In this document: piece after piece, positions 1 through 11,431 of the stretch
Numbering within the stretch: the first letter of the stretch is position 1
Layout: each line of letters opens with the position of its first letter
From: Latrodectus hesperus
Lineage: Eukaryota > Arthropoda > Arachnida > Araneae > Theridiidae
Direction: 5' to 3'
Length of the DNA: 64,000 nucleotides
NCBI GenBank assembly: GCA_037975125.1
Contig: CM075860.1
Location: 26,928,504 to 26,992,503, forward strand
Program-made: the position numbers and the translations under genes
The notes under the pieces: model-generated
What the model was told of the DNA's origin: nothing
Seen by the model: the letters and a program-made list of their open reading frames with translations, nothing else
Database searches by the model: none

Positions 1-1122
1 TAGTGATAAACCTGAAAATCCTGTCAATGTAAGAAAAATTATTTTTACATAATTATTATTGTAGAAGTTACAGCATATAATATTGTAAATATTTAATAAT
101 TTGGAATCAGTGTCAAAGTATATGTATCCAACTATAAAAAAAGTATTGTATTATTCACAATATTTTGTTGAATATCTTATAATTGACTAAACTAATGGGT
201 TTCTTATATCTTTCTTTTAATTTGAAACTGGTTATAATAAATGTCTATAATTTATGTGTTAGTTAAGTTATTTATAACACATTTATATTTAATAATTATT
301 AATATCTTCATTGGTAAAAAAAAGATCCCTCAAGGAATTATTAGTTATCAAAATTAAATTTTTTAAATATTTTTCAAATTTGTAATAAAAAAAATATTTG
401 TGAAAATTTTTTGTCCTGTTTACATAAGCTATTCTAACATACAAATATTTTTTGAGAGAAAATGTTTAATTTCGAAGCAATGTAAATAAGTAACAAGTTG
501 TATAATAAAGTAGCAAGGAAAATCAAATACCATCCAATAGATATAGGTAAGTAATGCAGAGGATCTTCTCAGTATGTAAAAGAAACTAATGGATAAGATA
601 AAAATAAAAAAATAAAACTTCTGAGTTTACTGACTCTTGAATTATGAAGACTCATCAATGTACTGTATATATGGGGAATTGAAATATTTCTTTTTATATT
701 CACGCATTATAACTTGCTTTACTTTTTATTATTTAAATTATTTTTCTATATTTAAACTATATTTATAAATATTTATATTTTTTAAAAAATATTTCCTTCT
801 GTTTAAATGTTGTGTATCATTTGCAATAAAAGTAAATTTTAAATAACTTCATTGAATTGTAATTTCGATACTACTTTAAGTTTTCACTTTTGAAAAATGT
901 TTTTTCTGTTTATAACTAAGAAGTATACTGAATGTTTCCACTTTGAAAGTTTATTGATACTGTCATGAAGTTTCTTAAGAATTGAATGATTATGTGTACT
1001 TGGTTAAAAATGAAATTAATTCTCATTTCTAGGAAAGTGGGGAATGTGTCCAAAATTCCAGTTTGTGTGTTTCTGAAAATGAATCAAGTCAAAATCAACA
1101 AAACTCTTCAGGAAATCAATAG
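1..1122 (+). CDS. 3' end of an unidentified gene (last two exons, partial)
   Basis: Two exons are inferred. The first runs from the window edge to base 28 and is followed by a GTAAGA donor. The second is 1033-1122, preceded by the acceptor TCTCATTTCTAG and ending in TAG at 1120-1122. Both are open in the joining frame (phase 0). They give a 39-residue tail, SDKPENPVN then ESGECVQNSS and so on, rich in Ser, Asn and Gln, with no domain. The intron is about 1 kb and AT-rich. I do not recognise the protein. The splice logic and sustained frame support a real C-terminus, but it is short and could be chance. The rest of the gene lies upstream of the window. Confidence 0.5.
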
Positions 1123-1548
1123 TTTTTTTTAAAAAATATAAGTGCTAGAATGTTTTTAATATTACATCATAATGGAGGTACAGGTTGTGTGATAAATTTT
1201 ATCTTTATTAAAGAACTTGAGCATCATATGAAGACAATTACATCTAAATAAACAAGTGTCAAATGAATTATATTAAAACTTTCAAAAAATTTTTATATTT
1301 AATAAATATATCTTTATAAATTTTTAAATTGTCATCTTTTACATTGAACCACTGTTATATTAATTCTTATTTAACAAATTCATTTTTACAATTTATAAAA
1401 ATATATTACTTACATTCATTTATCTGTTAAATGCTATTGAAATAATATTGTCCATTTAGAAGGAAATTTTATGTATGGAATTTTAAATAAAGCAAAATAC
1501 AGAAAATGCTCAATATTAGTATTTAGGACTACAATCTAAGAAATAATA
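1123..1548 (+). other. Probable 3' UTR and intergenic DNA
   Basis: AT-rich, non-coding. AATAAA occurs at 1247-1252, 1301-1306 and 1486-1491. The first lies 125 bp after the TAG stop of the upstream gene and is the best candidate cleavage signal. Nothing else is recognisable. Confidence 0.4.
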
Positions 1549-1760
1549 AGCCGAGCTGGTAGCCGAATGGTTAGCGCTCTTACCTTCGGTTCAACAGTTC
1601 GTGGGTTCGAATCCCACCTTGGGCATGGATGTTTGTAGTGGTTTGGAATCCACTTTAAGCCGTAGGTCCCGGTCTAATTAGCCCTCGTGTGCAAAAAATG
1701 ACCATTGAGCGACAGACAAACAAATTAAGACCTAATAAAAAGGTTTATCTATATTAGCAA
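1549..1760 (+). mobile_element. tRNA-derived SINE, family A (best copy)
   Basis: The head carries an RNA polymerase III A box, TAGCCGAATGG at 1560-1570 (fits TRGYNNARNNG), and a B box, GGTTCGAATCC at 1604-1614, inside a tRNA-like T-arm. The head is followed by a tRNA-unrelated body containing GGTTTGGAATCCAC near 1640 and TCTAATTAGCCCTCGTG near 1673. Shared body segments recur at 24057-24160 (minus strand) and twice at 52617-52850, which identifies a dispersed family rather than a single tRNA gene. The other copies have lost a recognisable B box, so this is the youngest or best preserved one here. Confidence 0.85.
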
Positions 1761-1871
1761 CTTGAAAAATGTCTGTTGCAAAAGATTTTGCTTTGATTTC
1801 AAATAATTAATACTTATAAAATTCTATATATAAAAATTAGTGTTAAGAATTGTAAGTTCTTTAAATTCAGT

Positions 1872-2166
1872 AAAAACAAACATTTGTTGTTGTTATCTTG
1901 TTCCTGCTAGGCTGGCAACATGGAGTGCGCTGCACCAATTTTTCAACTGAACTATAGCTTGTGTGAAGTCCAACTTTCTCAGTACACACATGCCATAGGT
2001 ACCCGTTTATAGGATAGACAATCATTAACAACCCATTCATACTAGGAAAGGACAAAGGCAGGAGAGAGAGAGAGAAAGTACATCCAAGCTCAAATCCTGG
2101 GATTCAAACCCAGGACCTTCCTACCTGCATTCAGGCAGACTGACCACTAGACAGAATGGGCGGCAC
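1872..2166 (-). mobile_element. tRNA-derived SINE, family B (copy 1)
   Basis: Read on the minus strand, a tRNA-like head with an A-box-like TGTCTAGTGG (2144-2153) and a B box GGTTTGAATCC (2100-2110) precedes a body with a CT-rich tract, ATGAATGGGTTG, TACCTATGGCATGTGTG and GCCAGCCTAGC. It ends in an AAC-rich tail near 1872. The same order occurs on the plus strand at 36619-36925. Heads and bodies of families A and B differ, so they are separate families. A short open frame across this copy is fortuitous. Confidence 0.85.
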
Positions 2167-5100
2167 AGTAAATAAAATATTTCATCAATAATTTTACTTT
2201 ATGAATAACCGGTTTTTATCAGTCGTGCTTATTAGAGAAAATAGATCCTATAACATCCATTGACAGTGATTGGGAAACTAAAAAATATTACGAATGCTTA
2301 ATAATTTTATGTGCTATATAGTATAGATATTTTTGTGTACAAAGCTCATATGCTGTACTGGGTGATTGAAATCCCATATATTTCTTTTAATCTCTAGTCA
2401 TAATTACTATGTTTCTAATAATGAAAACTTTTTATATTAAGTAAAATTTTGACATTAAAAAATGGGTTTTTTTTTGTTTGTTTGTAAGGAATGCAAAATC
2501 TAATTTTTTATATGAACGTTATCTTTTTATATTGAAATATAATAAAGTTTGTTCTTATTTTATTAGATCAAATAAGATTTTACGAAATAAATACAATATG
2601 AAATTATTTAAATCTGAAATAAATTATCGAACTCTAAATGTTACTTAGAAACAGTATATCAAATTTCATGAATACTTTAAGAGAGAATTTTAAAATTTTC
2701 CTATTCTAAGATATTTTTGAGTAAAACTAGTTTAACATTACTAAAGTATCAGTATGCTGTTTTTCAGCAAAATTGTTGTTCATATTAATTGGAATGTTAA
2801 TAGTATATTTTAAATAATTTTATTCCATTTAACTTTATTTGATTTCTATTGTAATCTAACTGTAAATTTATCTGAAATATGTGATTACAAATAAAACAAG
2901 TCTTTAGATTACATCCATATTATATTTTAATTCATATTTCCATAATTTTTAAGTGATTTGCATTATTTTTAAAAGGAATTAATATAAATATTTAATATAT
3001 TTTCATAATATTTATTTTTAGAATTTTCTGGGAACAATTACTTTTTCCATATTTAAACATAAAGCACAAATGTTTATGTAAATTTATTCAGAAATTTTTA
3101 TCGGGATTGTTTGTGTAGTCTCACCAAAAAGTCAACATCGTTAAAAGAATTTATTTTTAAAAAATTGGATATTTTTAAAACACTTAAAAAAAATTAAAAT
3201 TTTAAAGGTTAGTAAAAATTAAAAAAAAAATCAAGTAATGAAAATTTTAAAAGGATCAAATTTTGTATTTTAATTTTTTTATATCCTTACAAAGCCAAAA
3301 ATTTGTTTTAACATAATATGATGATATTTGTATTAACATAACATAAAGTTATAATCTGGAAGATGTATTTAATCAAATTATTTATTTTAAAATTTTTATT
3401 TCATCCACAAAGTATTCAAAGCTTTGTAATTTGCTTGTTCTTAAGCTTCAAACTTTTAAAATTTTAAATGAAATGCATGTTTAATTAGATTATCAGCGAG
3501 TATAAATCACCAAATAAAACAAAAAGTAATGAATTGTGTATCACTGTTTGAGTAACAAGAATTTTCTTTCCTTTCCTTTGTAAAACAATTGTTTTCCTAT
3601 TCTTTCTGATCCAGAGTAAAAAAAGTGAATTGTAATATTATTTTTTAAACTTTTCAATTAAAGGAAGATATTATTATTATGTTCAACTTAACAAAAAAAA
3701 ATGTGATAATAGTTTGAATTTTAAAATGTCAGTTTTAAGATTGTAATAAACTTAAATAAGAATTTAATTTAAAATAGAATAATTGTTGCCATTAGGTCTT
3801 TCAAACAGAAAATTTTAAAAATATTGAATAGGTATTTGAATAAAATATAATTTTAATTTTGTTTTAGTAGATGACTCTGCAGTACTTTACCGGATTTGTA
3901 TTTTATTAATGATTTTCAATTGTCTGTTAAGAGAATAGAGTTTGTATGAATCTTTAAGAATTATTCCTGGAACTAGAAATATTCTTTGAATAAATGATTT
4001 AAGTCTTCTCTTGAATTCTTTAGTTATAATATTTAATACGAAATTCCAGTTGAGATTAATATTTATTAATCTTTTTTTAAATTTAAGATTGAAACTTTTA
4101 TCGTTTTCTGGATTTATTTTCTGAGTTTATTAATCGATTTATTTTCAAAGTTTTAAATTAGAAGTTCACTATGAAGATTAAAAAATGAGTTCATTTCTAC
4201 AGTAAAGTTATTTTGAAATACGTAATTTTTGAGAGTTATAATAAAATTGCTTTTGCTTGTTTTGAAATAAACAAGTATGATTATGGAGTACACAATTTAA
4301 TAAAAGATGGAAGGAGGTATATTGTGGAAAATTATAGCAAGAGTGCAGTTATAAAACATGGGAAACCTATTTCTAAATAAAAATATAGTTGTGTTTTTAT
4401 TTGCTTATAAAGATTGAATTATTTTAGATATTCATTTGAATTGATTAATGCATTAATATTAGCAACTGTATATTGCCTTTAAATTCTTTGCATGCATTTC
4501 AAAATTTAAATGTTGAATGAGTAGTGCACTTTCGACACGTTTTAATTTTTATATATTTATAATCGTTAAGAAAATTACTTTTTTATCATCTAGTATGTAT
4601 TAAATATATTATTTAGACTCATTATTGATCTGTAATCAAACGAATTTTAAATACTGTGCAATGCAGTTCAGGCAAAGTATGTAATATAATTAGATATGTA
4701 TTCATTAGAATCAATCTCTTAATTTACCACTTTTTACAAATAATCCCACTTAAATAATTCCTTAAATCAAATGATAAAAATAAAATTTATTTCATATAAT
4801 GATATGTTTTATTTATCATAAATAATATCAAAAGTACAAAATGTAATATAATGGGAAGCTTTTCATTTCCTAGAAAATACTTAGGAAAGTTAACCTAAAG
4901 ATTACACATTAACACACACACCCACACAAAAAAGATATTAAAGTTTTCCTAAGTAAATAAACATTTATCATGTAAAGTGTAATGTAGATATAGTAATAAT
5001 ATATTTTATTAGATATAATATTAATTTTAAATGTTTATGATTTTAAAGTTAACTCTTATATTATAAATATAATTTGTTTATTACAGTATTATTTGAAACT

Positions 5101-5715
5101 GATTAAAAAATATAAGATTCTATATAAATTATTGTCAAGAATATGAAAAACATAAATAATATTTTCAGTTTGTTGAAAATTCTTCATTCCTATTTTTTCT
5201 ATTATAAAATTAATATTTTTACTTTACAAAAGTTAATAAATGAAAAAAGTACAATAAATTTCCATAACAATACACTTGTGAAACTCACTAATATTACTTA
5301 TCTGCATAATTTCATTTTATGTAGTAAATTGTATTGAAAGTATAGTTTTCTTTTAATTACATTTGTTTAAATATTTATATGTTATCTGAATTTATGTTTC
5401 TAATAAGTTTATAACTTTCTATTTGTGTTTTTCAAAAACTAAATTTTGCTTTGAATATGTATTTTTATCTTGTTTTCTCAATTGCATCTCATTTATATCT
5501 GTAATTAAAAATGTATTGTTCTTTAGTCGCGATATTAATTTTAATATATTTTAGACGTTTGTGATAACACAAAATTTAGGTAAAACATATTGATATGAAA
5601 TGAAAATTTTATCTTTGACAGATTTGTTACTCATAGTGCATTCGATGACAAAATTTTTTCTTTAATTATCTGTTTACATTTCCTTACTTAAAAAGTACAA
5701 ATTTTAAATTCAAGC
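2167..5715. other. AT-rich intergenic DNA without recognisable features
   Basis: Long homopolymer A and T runs and many stops in all frames. The single 64-codon frame at 5143-5337 is Lys/Asn/Phe/Leu-rich low-complexity translation with no splice context. I see no gene, RNA or mobile element here. Confidence 0.6.
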
Positions 5716-6110
5716 TTACATTAGCTCATTGTTGTCTAGTGATAGGTAGGGCTCTTCATTGGAAAAATTCCTGGATCCCATTCCAGTCACTATTGAATTA
5801 TGATAGATGGATACTATCTAATATTTTTATTGAATATATATATCTAATATTCAACATCTTATGGATACTATTTAATATTTTCAATCATTAAATAATGTCC
5901 ATTTCTCGTTGATAATTGATAATGCATAGTTACAAGCAGTTAGTGGGCAGTCTTACTGCTTGTAACTGTTGAAAGGCATTTTATTGTCCCCTGTTATCCT
6001 TCTGGTTGAACTTTCATAGATAGTAAGTTGCATTCATGTGTCACAAGGGAGAAAATCCAGAAAATTCCCATTCGTTTAACAGACAGACATGCAGAAGGCA
6101 GGAGCATAGT
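5716..6110. other. GC-richer segment hosting the R1-like insertion; possible degraded SINE head
   Basis: Composition changes at about 5715. The first part (TGTCTAGTGATAGG, then CCTGGATCCCATTCCAG) loosely resembles the tRNA-like head of SINE family B. A 13-bp perfect inverted repeat, AGTTACAAGCAGT at 5928-5940 against 5955-5967, has a 14-nt loop. The segment was interrupted at 6124/6125 by the retrotransposon and resumes at 11107. Identity of the host segment is unknown. Confidence 0.35.
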
Positions 6111-6124
6111 ATACGTCTCCCATT
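6111..6124. repeat. 14-bp target-site duplication (left copy)
   Basis: ATACGTCTCCCATT occurs here and again, identical, at 11107-11120, flanking the R1-like element exactly. This sets the element boundaries and shows one target-primed insertion. Confidence 0.85.
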
Positions 6125-6436
6125 CCTGGAACCAGGGGGTATGCATACCCCTCTGGGGCTTGAGCTAGCCACCAGGCGCGTCAGTAGTTGGTGGATAACT
6201 GAACGTCCTGTAGGAATGACAGGATAGCCTTGAATATTGAATAAGAGGCCGCGAACCAGCTCCCCTAAACCCTGGTGTTATGCGTTCCGTGCCTAGGGCT
6301 AATTGGCACCGCAGTATTGGTGTCTTAACGGAGCCTCTAGTTGCCTGGCGATCTTCTAGAGTAAATTGCCTTGCCCAGTAACTCAGGCAATGCTGGGTGG
6401 ACTGTCATATTACCTGAGCTTATTAACTGTTATTAT

Positions 6437-7426
6437 ATGCCTGAAAAGACATTGAAAATAACTAACATTTCTGCTTTTGCAGGAGAAACTTCTGAAGCAG
6501 ACCTTTCTGAAAAAGACAAGGGAACTCAGAGACAATCTAATGAAGGGGTAGCAATGAAACCTTCACAGAAGGTAGAAATGACCTCCAAACCATCTTCTTC
6601 TGGTGAGAGTCAGGAAGCTATCTCTAGCATGACTGACTCTCTGACCAGAATCAAGCTTAAAAAGAGAATATCTGGTGCCCAGAAAAAGAAGCTGGTGAAG
6701 GAGCGCAAAATCGCTGAGGTGACTTGGGTTGAAAAACCCAAGGCAACCAAAGGCGAGAAGTGTCCTGCCAACAGGATGAACCAGGGCAAGGTCGGAAAGG
6801 CTGCCAAGAGAGAAGGACCTGAGGGATTTACTTACAGGGCGGCTCTCACGGCGATCAAGATGGCCGTGCTCTTAGAAGGTCATCTGAAAAAACGGTTAAC
6901 AGAGAAACAGGCCTATGACCTGGAACTCTTGTTAACCAGGAAAATAGGAAGGAATGAGGAGGGCTTTGCCCCAACCTTCCTATCCTGTAAACTTGAAAAC
7001 GGGGCTCTTATTATCAATTGTGCAGATCTGGAGAGCTCAAAGTGGCTGGAACAGAATGTCAATGATATAAGCCCTTGGCAAGAACATAAACTCTTGGTGG
7101 GTGAGACAAGGAAACTTGTCAGAACCACCAAGATAATTGCAAAACTGCCAAAAAACTGTAATGAACTGGAACCTAAAGAGCTCCTGAGAAAAATCGAGGC
7201 TCAGAACGGTGGGGTCACTCCATTGGAGTGGAACGTTCTTAACATTAAGAACGACCCATCTGGGCGGACCATCGTTCTTAGTGTGCCTGAATTAGATGCT
7301 GCCACACTTCGTGTAAGGGGATATAGGTTTCATATTGGACTTCACCATGTGCAGGCTAAAGTACTTGATAAACCTGCTCCTGCTGATGGGGGTGAAGGTA
7401 GTTCAAGCCAACCTCCACCACAGTAG
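6437..7426 (+). CDS. Retrotransposon ORF1 protein (DUF4780-like, nucleic-acid binding)
   Basis: An open frame of 329 codons from ATG 6437; the frame is open further upstream to about 6371 without an ATG. The N-terminal half is hydrophilic, Ser/Lys-rich and strongly basic (KLKKRISGAQKKKLVKERK). The C-terminal half, from about residue 200 onward, has the pattern ending in WLEQNVNDISPW, IIAKLPKNC, TPLEWNVLNI and a final strand near GYRFHIGLHHVQAKV, which resembles the DUF4780 domain common in arthropod retrotransposon ORF1 products (recognition from memory, not a search). No CCHC zinc knuckle is visible. Its last 41 bp overlap ORF2 in another frame, suggesting translational coupling. The frame is intact. 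Expected role: RNA binding or chaperoning in the ribonucleoprotein particle. Confidence 0.75.
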   Translation: MPEKTLKITNISAFAGETSEADLSEKDKGTQRQSNEGVAMKPSQKVEMTSKPSSSGESQEAISSMTDSLTRIKLKKRISGAQKKKLVKERKIAEVTWVEKPKATKGEKCPANRMNQGKVGKAAKREGPEGFTYRAALTAIKMAVLLEGHLKKRLTEKQAYDLELLLTRKIGRNEEGFAPTFLSCKLENGALIINCADLESSKWLEQNVNDISPWQEHKLLVGETRKLVRTTKIIAKLPKNCNELEPKELLRKIEAQNGGVTPLEWNVLNIKNDPSGRTIVLSVPELDAATLRVRGYRFHIGLHHVQAKVLDKPAPADGGEGSSSQPPPQ

Positions 7427-10400
7427 AAGTGGTGCTACTAACCTCAGTAAGAAGTTTCTTGCTGGGGATATACACCTGGCCCTGATTCAAGAACCCTGGT
7501 TGGTTAGGGGGAGAATCAGTGGTCTCAAAGGAACTAAAGGTAAGCTTATCTACTGTACTAATGGTAACGCTAGAACTTGTATACTCTTACATAAAAACAT
7601 TGAGGTTCTTCCCCTCTCTGAATTTATTCTTAGGGACCTGACAGCTGTGAAAGTCAGACTCAACATAGAGGGTAGGGACAGGGAAATTGTTTTTGGCTCT
7701 GGATACCTGCCCTATGAAGAGAAGGCTCCACCTGACCATTCTCTGCACAAGCTCATGAACTTTTGCAGTAATAACAACTTACAGGTAGTCCTAGGACTAG
7801 ACTGTAATGCTCATCATGTTGTCTGGGGAAGTACGGACACAAATAAAAGAGGTGAGTACCTTTTGGAATTTATTCTAAACTATGGGTTAGATATTCTAAA
7901 TGTGGGCAACAAACCAACTTTTATTACTTCCAATCGATCTGAAGTAATTGACATTACTATAGCGACAACGCTGATTAGTAAAAGTATCAAATACTGGAAA
8001 GTAGATGACAGACCTTCTGGTTCAGATCATCAAAACATCCATTTTGAAATTAACTCTAATGTGTGTCTGGATCGCATATTCAGAGACCCAGTTAGGACGG
8101 ACTGGAAGAAATTCCAAGAAGAACTGACTGGGTTGATTGAGCTCGGGAACAGACCTATTAGAGACAACTACGATCTAGAAGTTACAGCAGATCTCCTGCA
8201 GAGAAGTATTCTAGATTCTTATCATAACAATTGCCCCATTCGCACTAGAAGTGCTAAACTCCAATGCCCTTGGTGGAATGACTCTCTAGCTGCCGAAAGA
8301 GCAAATGTTAGAAAACTTTTTAACAAAGCTAAGAAAAATGGTGAATGGGAGAACTATAAAAGGGCCCTCACTATTTATAACAAACTTGTTAGAAAAAGCA
8401 AAATTAACTCCTGGAGGAAGTTCTGTGACGAGATAGATTCTATTTCTGAAGGAGCTAGACTCCAGAAACTCCTTAAAAGGGATGAACCTATTTTGGTTGG
8501 TACCATAAAAGACGAGGAGGGTAATTTTGCTGCTTCCGGAAAAGGGGTTATGGAAATTATGACCAGGACTCACTTCCCGAGAGCTAGAGATATTTATAGC
8601 AACGAAGGGGAACATTGCATTGGCTCTTTGCAAAGAGTCAATAGCAATCAATGGACCATCGCTAAAAATATCATAAACTACAACATTGTTAAATGGGCAA
8701 TTTTTGCCTTTAAACCTCTAAAATGCCCTGGGCTTGATGGAGTTATGCCCATCATGATCCAGAAGGCAGAGAAGGTTGTCATACCAATGCTAACTAGAAT
8801 TTATAGAACTAGTTTGGCCCTGGGATATATACCAAAGACATGGCAAAAGACTAGGATTGTCTTCATTCCAAAACCTGGCAAGGACACTTATGACCAGGCC
8901 AAGTCATACAGACCAATCAATCTTTCTTCGTTCTTTCTTAAAATTATGGAGAAAATCATTGATCGGCATATTAGAGATTACTTGGGTAGAAATAGTCCCT
9001 TGCATGCTCTTCAATTTGCCTATCAACCCGACAAATCTACAGAGACTGCTCTACATCAGCTAGTTTCCAAGATTGAAGCCACTCTGGATCAAAAGGATAT
9101 TGCCTTGGCAACTTTCCTCGACATCCAGGGTGCTTTTGATAATACTTCCCATCCATCCATCCTCAATGCACTTAGAGGGGCAGGGATTAATCAGACCCTG
9201 TGTACTTGGATTGAGGCCTTAATTTCGGATAGATATATACAAATGAACATCTTCGGTGAATCATTTGCAAAAAAGACTACTAGAGGTTGTCCTCAAGGAG
9301 GTGTTCTGTCACCATTACTTTGGAACCTAGTTGTAAATAGCCTTATAAAACATCTAAATGATAAGGGCTATTATAGGCAGGGATATGCTGATGACATTGT
9401 CATCCTTATCCTTGGTAAGGATTTTGACATAACTTGTCATCTCATGCAGGATGCTCTAAATTATGTAGGTCAATGGTGCATGGATAGGGACCTGATGGTT
9501 AATCCTCAGAAAACCTACCTTGTACCTTTTACACGCAAAAAGAAACGGAAAGGTTTTTTCATACCAAGACTTTTTGATGTTGAAATCAATGTGGCTTCAG
9601 AGGTGAAGTATCTGGGCATCTATTTAGACCAGAAACTCACCTGGAATAAGCACATTGATGATAGGATCAACCGAGCAAAGAAAAGCATTATGATTTGCAG
9701 GCGAATGCTTGGTAAGAACTGGGGTTTACATCCAAAACTGATGCTATGGATGTACACAGCTTTTGTCAGGCCCATTTTCACATATCCCTGTGTGATCTGG
9801 TGGCATAAGGTGAAACAGAAGACTGTGATTGACAGACTGAGGAGTCTACAAAGACTAGCCTGTCTCTGCATCACAAGAGCAATCTCCACCACGCCAACCA
9901 GAGCATTGGAGGTTGTGTTGGATCTGACTCCCTTGGACATCTTCATATGCAGCGTTGTAAGATTGAATGCATACAGAATGAAGCTGCAAAACCACTGGTA
10001 TGACCAGCCTGTTGCCAAAGGGCACAAGGGCATCTCCAGGAAATTTCAAGACTCTACTTTTCTGATGCCATCTGACATCATGGAAAAAACATACATGTTT
10101 GACAAGACATTTGATATAGTTTTTCCAACTAGAGAGGAATGGGATAACAACATGTTTGAAACTAAAACAGAAGATCGAATCTGGTACACAGATGGATCAC
10201 TGAAGAACAGCCTCTCAGGACTGGGAGTTTGTGGCGTGTCACCAAGAATCAGCTTGTCTGTAAGCCTTGGGCGATACGCTTCGGTCTTCCAGGCAGAAGT
10301 TTTGGCCATTATCCACTGTCTGCGACTGAATATGAAGAAGGGCTACTACGATAAGCGGATTCTCATTTTCAGTTACAGTCAAGCCGCTTTAAAAGCGCTT

Positions 10401-11014
10401 AATTCCTTCAAATCAAATCTAAAATGATTCTGGAGTGTAGAAACCTTCTTACAGAACTGGCAACTAGAAACTGAGTGATCCTTGTATGGGTGCCAGGGCA
10501 CAAAGGTATCGAAGGCAATGAAAGGGCTGATGAGCTTGCTAAACAAGGATCGTCTTTTGTTCCCATTGGTCCAGAACCTTTTTGTGGGATCAATTTGAAG
10601 ACCGCAAAAACCAATGTTCTCAGATGGGAAAAACGGAAGATGTATGAAGCTTGGCTCAAATCTCCTGGTCAAACCCACGCTAAAAGTATGATCTGTAGAT
10701 CATCAGCGAGGATTTCCTATGAAATTCTAAGATGCTCTAGGCAGAAGATACGTTTAATCGTAGGCTTCATAACTGGGCAGTACTATTTCAGAAAACATCT
10801 CCATAAAATGGGACTGTTTCAGCAAGATCCTATCTGCAGGAAATGTCATATGCAAGAGGAAACGGCCAAGCATATCATTTATGAATGCGAGGCTCTTGCC
10901 CTCCCTAGATTAACCTCTTTAGGCATCATCCATACTAGAGAGTTACACCTAGATTCCATTAAAGGGTTATCAGACTTTATTAATAAAGTGCGTGATCCGA
11001 GCAAATGGAACTAA
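7386..11014 (+). pseudogene. Retrotransposon ORF2: endonuclease, reverse transcriptase, RNase H (disrupted)
   Basis: The likely start is ATG 7386 (MGVKVVQANL). AP endonuclease landmarks are IQEPW, GLDCNAHHVVWGS and SDHQNIHFE. Reverse transcriptase landmarks are RPINLSSFFLKI, FLDIQGAFDN, GCPQGGVLSPLLWN and the catalytic YADD at 9384-9395. RNase H follows with WYTDGS, FQAEVLAI and VWVPGHKGIEGNERADELA, and a C-terminal CRKCH..H....C motif precedes the stop at 11014. Breaks: relative to the second copy, one base is missing near 10409; TGA at 10472-10474 falls where the second copy reads a Lys codon; and the RNase H Asp in FSDSQAAL is Tyr (TAC at 10374-10376). The endonuclease and RT portion (to about 10427) is otherwise uninterrupted. 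Confidence 0.9.
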
Positions 11015-11106
11015 GAAACATTGGGTTTGGAGTTAACAGTACAAAATGCTGATAAAAGCAGAGGTGCTCAATGACATACAAACCCAACTCGAAGAAGAAG
11101 AAGTAG

Positions 11107-11431
11107 ATACGTCTCCCATTTCTCAACAATGACTGGGATAAATTTAGGGAACTTCCATTCTGAAGATCGTTATCTTACCCCTAAGGCATACACTTTTGGT
11201 TTCTGCTTGCACATCTATGTTGCGTGAGTGTTTCTAATTTCCTGCCTTGCAATACATGAACACTACTCACTGTCAAAGAAGAATCTCCCGGAAGATTAAA
11301 AAAAATATGAGTAAAAAGTTTACTCATATTTTTTTTAATATAACTACAACTGAAAATTATAAATTACAATCTTTAACCCCCGTATTCCCCATTAACCTTG
11401 ACCATGATAAGCTTAGGTTTACTATACATAG
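11107..11431. other. Right half of the R1-like target segment
   Basis: It begins with the right copy of the target duplication (11107-11120). It contains no convincing gene; a frame at 11247-11492 crosses into the hAT terminus. It holds a 21-bp perfect inverted repeat, listed separately. Confidence 0.5.
11295..11339. repeat. Perfect 21-bp inverted repeat with 3-nt loop
   Basis: Arms 11295-11315 and 11319-11339 are exact reverse complements around AAG. The arms contain AAAATATGAGTAAA. The T-run after the stem on the plus strand resembles an intrinsic terminator, which is not relevant in a eukaryotic nuclear genome. Origin unknown; could be a replication template-switch scar or a tiny fold-back element. 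Confidence 0.8.

Larger units (their letters stand above)
6125..11106 (+). mobile_element. R1-like (R1/jockey-group) non-LTR retrotransposon, near full length
   Basis: An element of about 4.98 kb sits between perfect 14-bp target duplications. Order: 5' UTR of about 310 bp, ORF1 (6437-7426), overlapping ORF2 (7386-11014) encoding AP endonuclease, reverse transcriptase, RNase H and a terminal CCHC-like motif, then a short 3' UTR ending in a (GAA)n tail near 11091-11103. RNase H after the RT and overlapping ORFs fit the R1/I-type lineages. I cannot assign a clade without a tree. The target is not 28S rDNA. ORF2 has a 1-bp deletion, a nonsense codon and a mutated RNase H residue, so this copy is dead although structurally young. 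Confidence 0.9.

Noticed and set aside
1549..1625. Functional tRNA gene
   Set aside because: The A and B boxes are good, but the sequence continues into a body shared by other dispersed copies, and I could not fold a full cloverleaf with paired acceptor ends. A SINE is the better explanation.
1867..2055. 62-codon minus-strand protein
   Set aside because: It lies entirely within SINE B copy 1 and is not kept in copy 2.
6036..6227. 63-codon frame before ORF1
   Set aside because: It starts outside the retrotransposon and crosses the target-site duplication at 6111-6124, so it cannot be a native gene of either.
6125..11106. LTR retrotransposon or endogenous retrovirus
   Set aside because: No long terminal repeats, protease or integrase; AP endonuclease, a YADD RT and a (GAA)n tail are non-LTR features.
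11295..11345. Rho-independent transcription terminator
   Set aside because: A stem followed by T bases looks like one, but this is a nuclear eukaryotic sequence.
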